Source: Thauera linaloolentis 47Lol = DSM 12138
GTDB lineage: Bacteria; Pseudomonadota; Gammaproteobacteria; Burkholderiales; Rhodocyclaceae
Direction of reading: 5' to 3'
Length of the DNA: 38,264 nt
NCBI RefSeq assembly: GCF_000310205.1
Contig: NZ_AMXE01000032.1
Coordinates: 1-38,264, forward strand
Both the position numbers and the translations under genes were made by a program. How positions within the stretch are numbered: position 1 is the stretch's first letter; each line of letters opens with the position of its first letter. Under the pieces are notes generated by a model. That model did not search any database, had not been told where the DNA came from, and was given only the letters and a program-made list of their open reading frames with translations. This document shows positions 35,792 through 38,264 of this stretch, piece after piece.

Positions 35792-36592
35792 ATGAGCGCC
35801 GTCCCTGTTTCCAGTGCCGAACCCATGCTGCTGCGCCATGACGATGGCGGTATTGCCACGCTGACGCTGAATCGCCCGAACCAGTTCAACTCGCTTTCCT
35901 TCGACATGCTCGAGACGCTGATCGCCGCGGTGGACGACATCGCGCGCGACGACAGCGTGCGCGTGGTCGTGCTGGCGGGCGAGGGCAGGGCGTTCTGCGC
36001 CGGGCATGACCTGAAGGAAATGCGCGGCAACTACAGCAAGGATTTCCAGCAGAAGCTGTTCCGCCTGTGCGGAAAGTTCATGATGAAGCTGACCGAGCTG
36101 CCGCAGCCGGTCATCGCCCGCGTGCACGGCATCGCCACCGCAGCGGGCTGCCAGTTGGTGTCGATGTGCGATCTCGCCGTGGCTGCGGACGTGGCGCGCT
36201 TCGCGGTGTCGGGCATCAACGTGGGCCTGTTCTGCGCCACGCCCAGCGTGGGCCTGTCGCGTAACATGGGACGCAAGGAAGCCTTCGAGATGCTGGTCAC
36301 CGGGGATTTCATCGATGCGCACGAGGCACAGCGGCGGGGGCTGGTGAACCGCGTGGTGCCGCTCGACCGGCTGGACGACGAAATCGCCGGCCTCGCGGCC
36401 TCGATCGTCGCCAAGTCACCGGTCGCGATCCGGATGGGCAAGCAGATGTTCTACAAGCAGCTCGAGATGGGGCTGGATGCCGCCTATCAGATGGCGTCCG
36501 AGACGATGGCTTGCAACGCCATGTGCGAAGACGCGGCCGAGGGCATGGATGCCTTTGCCGCCAAGCGCAAGCCGGTGTGGAAGGGCCGCTGA
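35792..36592 (+). CDS. Crotonase-fold (enoyl-CoA hydratase/isomerase family) protein without the catalytic glutamates
   Basis: A 266-aa protein with a good ribosome site (GGAGGAG). CoA-binding and oxyanion motifs are intact: LNRPNQFNSLSFDML, VVLAGEGRAFCAGHDLKEM and VHGIATAAGCQLVSMCDLA. The two hydratase glutamates are replaced: Q121 stands where GGGCEL has Glu, and G141 (VSGINVG) where PEILLG has Glu. The protein is of the ECHDC3-like branch, for which simple water addition is not expected. RKEAFEMLVTGDFIDAHEA and FAAKRKPVWKGR are typical of the family. The ACGT operator upstream suggests regulation with acyl-CoA or branched-chain catabolism. True reaction unknown. Confidence 0.9.
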   Translation: MSAVPVSSAEPMLLRHDDGGIATLTLNRPNQFNSLSFDMLETLIAAVDDIARDDSVRVVVLAGEGRAFCAGHDLKEMRGNYSKDFQQKLFRLCGKFMMKLTELPQPVIARVHGIATAAGCQLVSMCDLAVAADVARFAVSGINVGLFCATPSVGLSRNMGRKEAFEMLVTGDFIDAHEAQRRGLVNRVVPLDRLDDEIAGLAASIVAKSPVAIRMGKQMFYKQLEMGLDAAYQMASETMACNAMCEDAAEGMDAFAAKRKPVWKGR

Positions 36593-36632
36593 GCACTCCA
36601 TCGCGGCGGCCGGGCAAGACCGCGGTTGCGGC

Positions 36633-37397
36633 ATGCTGATCGACACCCATGTCCATCTCGATGCGGCCGAGTTCGATCCGGACCGCCCGCAGGTCATCGC
36701 AGCCGCCCGCGCCGCGGGCGTCGCCGGCTTCGTGCTGCCGGCGGTCGGGCGGGGCAACTTCGATGGGGTCCGGCAACTGGCCGAATCGAATGCCGGCATG
36801 TGTTGTGCGCTCGGCATCCATCCGCTCTACGTGATGTCCTCGCACATCGAGGATGTCGACGTGCTCGACCAGCGCCTGGGCGAGGGCTGGGCGGTCGCCG
36901 TCGGCGAGATCGGCCTCGATCATTTCGTCGAAGGTATCGATCGCCAGCGCCAGCTCGAGTTCTTCGTCGCGCAGCTCGCGCTCGCACGGCGCCATGCGCT
37001 CCCGGTCATCCTGCATGTGCGCCGCGCGGTCGATCCGATTCTGAAGCAACTGCGGCGCATCGGCGTGCCGGGCGGCATCGCCCATGCGTTCAATGGCAGC
37101 CGGCAGCAGGCCGATGCCTTCATCGGGATGGGTTTCAAGCTCGGCTTCGGTGGGACGATGAGCTTCAGCGGTTCGACGCGCATCCGCGGGCTCGCCGCCA
37201 CGCTGCCACTGGATTCGATCGTGCTCGAAACCGACGCGCCGGACATCCCGCCCGAATGGGCTCAGGGAGGGCGCAACGAACCGGCGAACCTGCCGCGCTA
37301 TGCGAGGATTCTTGCGGAGCTGCGCGGCATCGATGCGGGCGAGGCCATCGAGGCAACCGGGCGCAACGCGATGCAGGCCCTGCGCTGGAAGCCCTGA
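36633..37397 (+). CDS. TatD-family metal-dependent hydrolase
   Basis: A 254-aa TIM-barrel protein. Metal ligands are in LIDTHVHLDAAEFD (H6, H8), VAVGEIGLDHF (Glu), VILHVRRA (His), IAHAFNG (His) and LETDAPDIPP (Asp). These match TatD/YcfH-type hydrolases, some of which are 3'-5' exonucleases or D-aminoacyl-tRNA deacylase relatives. The final LRGIDAGEAIEATGRNAMQAL is the usual C-terminal helix. It follows the crotonase by 40 nt and is probably co-transcribed, but no functional link is clear. The frame is open to 36477 inside the crotonase gene; this ATG fits the family start. Confidence 0.94.
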   Translation: MLIDTHVHLDAAEFDPDRPQVIAAARAAGVAGFVLPAVGRGNFDGVRQLAESNAGMCCALGIHPLYVMSSHIEDVDVLDQRLGEGWAVAVGEIGLDHFVEGIDRQRQLEFFVAQLALARRHALPVILHVRRAVDPILKQLRRIGVPGGIAHAFNGSRQQADAFIGMGFKLGFGGTMSFSGSTRIRGLAATLPLDSIVLETDAPDIPPEWAQGGRNEPANLPRYARILAELRGIDAGEAIEATGRNAMQALRWKP

Positions 37398-37409
37398 CCG
37401 GGCGGGGCC

Positions 37410-38015
37410 TCAGGTCGCAGCTTCCGGCGGCCGAGCGGATTGCGAGCGCGCGATCAGGTCGGCGATGTCGCGTTTGAGGCGCACCACGTCACTGTCGAAT
37501 TTTTCGTAGATCATCAGAGAAACACCGAACACGTAGGCATAGAGCAGCATGCAGCGGCTCGATGCCTCTTCCATCGGCACGCCACAGGCCAGGAAGAGAT
37601 CACGCGCGCAGCGCAGACGGACGTCATCCACTTCGGCGACGATCGCGGCGGCCTCGGCATCACGGCGAGCCCAGTCCCGTACCGCAAGTTCGATCATCAT
37701 GCCGCGGCGGCTGCGGCTGGCGCTATACACGTCGATGACGTGGTAGATCTGGGCCAGCTCCTTCCCCGGCTGGGCGCGGGTCTGCTTGATGATGTCGCAG
37801 AGCCGGCCTTCCTTCCAGTGCTGCAGGATGGCCATCAGCAGGTCGCGGCGATCGTCGAAATGCCAGTAGAAACTGCCTTTCGTGACCTTGAGCCGCTTGG
37901 CGAGGACTTCGACGCGCAGACCGGCGATGCCTTCCTCGGCCATGACCTCGATAGCGGCAGTGATCCAGCTTTGGCGGTCGAGCTGGGTCCGTGGTTTTTT
38001 AGATGTTTTTTCCAT
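37410..38015 (-). CDS. TetR/AcrR-family transcriptional regulator
   Basis: A 201-aa repressor-type protein. The N-terminal helix-turn-helix is seen in ITAAIEVMAEEGIAGLRVEV and LAKRLKVTKGSFYWHFDDR (residues about 18-56). The ligand-binding half (about 75-195) contains IYHVIDVYSASRSRRG and VRDWARRDAEAAAIVAEVDD. The ligand is unknown; the divergent etfB gene suggests an acyl-CoA or fatty-acid derivative. The start is uncertain: this ATG lies within one dyad (38014-38027), and an ATG at 38045 in the second dyad would add ten residues. Neither has a ribosome site. The overlap of start and operator implies autoregulation. Confidence 0.9.
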   Translation of the reverse strand: MEKTSKKPRTQLDRQSWITAAIEVMAEEGIAGLRVEVLAKRLKVTKGSFYWHFDDRRDLLMAILQHWKEGRLCDIIKQTRAQPGKELAQIYHVIDVYSASRSRRGMMIELAVRDWARRDAEAAAIVAEVDDVRLRCARDLFLACGVPMEEASSRCMLLYAYVFGVSLMIYEKFDSDVVRLKRDIADLIARSQSARPPEAAT

Positions 38016-38057
38016 ACGGAATAGTATTGACGATTCTTGTTCCATACGCTACCGTAT
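38014..38057. promoter_or_regulatory. Tandem ATAC-N6-GTAT operators between tetR and etfB
   Basis: ATAC-GGAATA-GTAT (38014-38027) and ATAC-GCTACC-GTAT (38044-38057) have the same half-sites and spacing and lie 30 bp apart. The second extends to a perfect CATACG-CTAC-CGTATG (38043-38058). Such pairs are typical TetR-family sites. A further dyad, CCGTACGG, is at 38089-38096. Confidence 0.6.
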
Positions 38058-38101
38058 GTCGGGATGGCATTTCACGCTGGCCGGTGTCCCGTACGGTACG
38101 C

Positions 38102-38130
38102 GTGTCATGTACACGGAGCAGTGACATAAT
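38102..38130 (+). promoter_or_regulatory. Predicted promoter of etfB
   Basis: GTGTCA (38102-38107, four of six) and CATAAT (38125-38130, five of six) are separated by 17 bp. Transcription would begin near 38137, downstream of the TetR-type dyads. Confidence 0.5.
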
Positions 38131-38189
38131 CACCCACTCCGGTCGCAATCGCCGGAGGAGACTTTGATCAACAAAAGGAGCGCGGCAGA

Positions 38190-38264
38190 GTGAAGATTCT
38201 CGTACCCGTCAAACGCGTTGTTGACTACAACGTGAAGGTTCGCGTCAAGGCCGACGGCGGCGGT
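38190..38264 (+). CDS. etfB: Electron transfer flavoprotein beta subunit, 5' end (cut by window end)
   Basis: Twenty-five codons are present from a GTG start: [20 protein letters not shown], the diagnostic N-terminus of EtfB. AAGGAG lies about 10 nt upstream. EtfAB carries electrons from acyl-CoA dehydrogenases to ETF:ubiquinone oxidoreductase. A divergent TetR regulator and tandem operators suggest substrate-responsive control. An in-frame short open reading frame (TTG at 38164 to TGA at 38191-38193) ends over the GTG. Confidence 0.93.
   Translation, partial: MKILVPVKRVVDYNVKVRVKADGGG

Overview
The window is 38.3 kb of GC-rich, gene-dense bacterial chromosome. The housekeeping genes (mfd, ispDF, relA, ppk, ppx, tatD, etfB), the czcI-type metal operon, the AMMECR1/Memo pair and a host-attachment-type protein together suggest a betaproteobacterium of the Rhodocyclales (Thauera/Azoarcus/Aromatoleum type). 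That placement is inferred from gene content and composition; no rRNA marker is present. I found no tRNA, rRNA, CRISPR array, insertion sequence or phage gene. No stretch longer than about 260 bases lacks a gene.

1-5.7 kb: an iron-uptake type module. It holds the 3' end of an outer-membrane barrel gene (possibly Slam/DUF560), a Fur-box-like promoter, a FecI-type ECF sigma factor, a FecR-type sigma regulator and a very large (1225 aa) TonB-dependent receptor with an N-terminal signalling domain. The receptor carries a central stretch of visibly lower GC and exactly six cysteines in three close pairs.

5.6-15.3 kb: a heavy-metal response and efflux module. A CusS/CzcS-like kinase and its OmpR-type regulator run leftward; a small DUF4148-like periplasmic protein, czcI, czcC, an unassigned His-motif protein, czcB, a CzcA/CusA-type RND pump and a second His-rich periplasmic protein run rightward. 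An 18-bp dyad sits between the two divergent units. The kinase gene overlaps the 3' end of the receptor gene by 79 bp on the opposite strand.

15.4-19.9 kb: corA and mfd, leftward. 19.9-21.6 kb: an alpha/beta hydrolase and a nitroreductase behind an ACGT-repeat operator that recurs at 35.7 kb. 21.7-25.05 kb: a leftward operon of an MgtC/DUF4010 membrane protein, Memo (amrB), AMMECR1 (amrA) and a hydrolase-fold protein that has lost its nucleophile. 25.2-26.4 kb: ispD-ispF. 26.6-29.4 kb: a host-attachment family protein, then a DMT exporter-mtfA-flavodoxin operon, all leftward. 29.6-35.6 kb: relA, ppk and ppx, a compact (p)ppGpp/polyphosphate locus. 35.8-38.26 kb: a crotonase lacking both catalytic glutamates, a TatD-family hydrolase, a TetR regulator with tandem operators, and the start of etfB, cut by the window end.

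The most unusual signals are: the modified Memo/AMMECR1 operon; the mosaic giant receptor; the non-Czc proton-relay motif in the RND pump; the shared ACGT operator; and a recurring -10 box followed by nCGCGCC, which in two cases runs directly into the start codon and predicts leaderless mRNAs.
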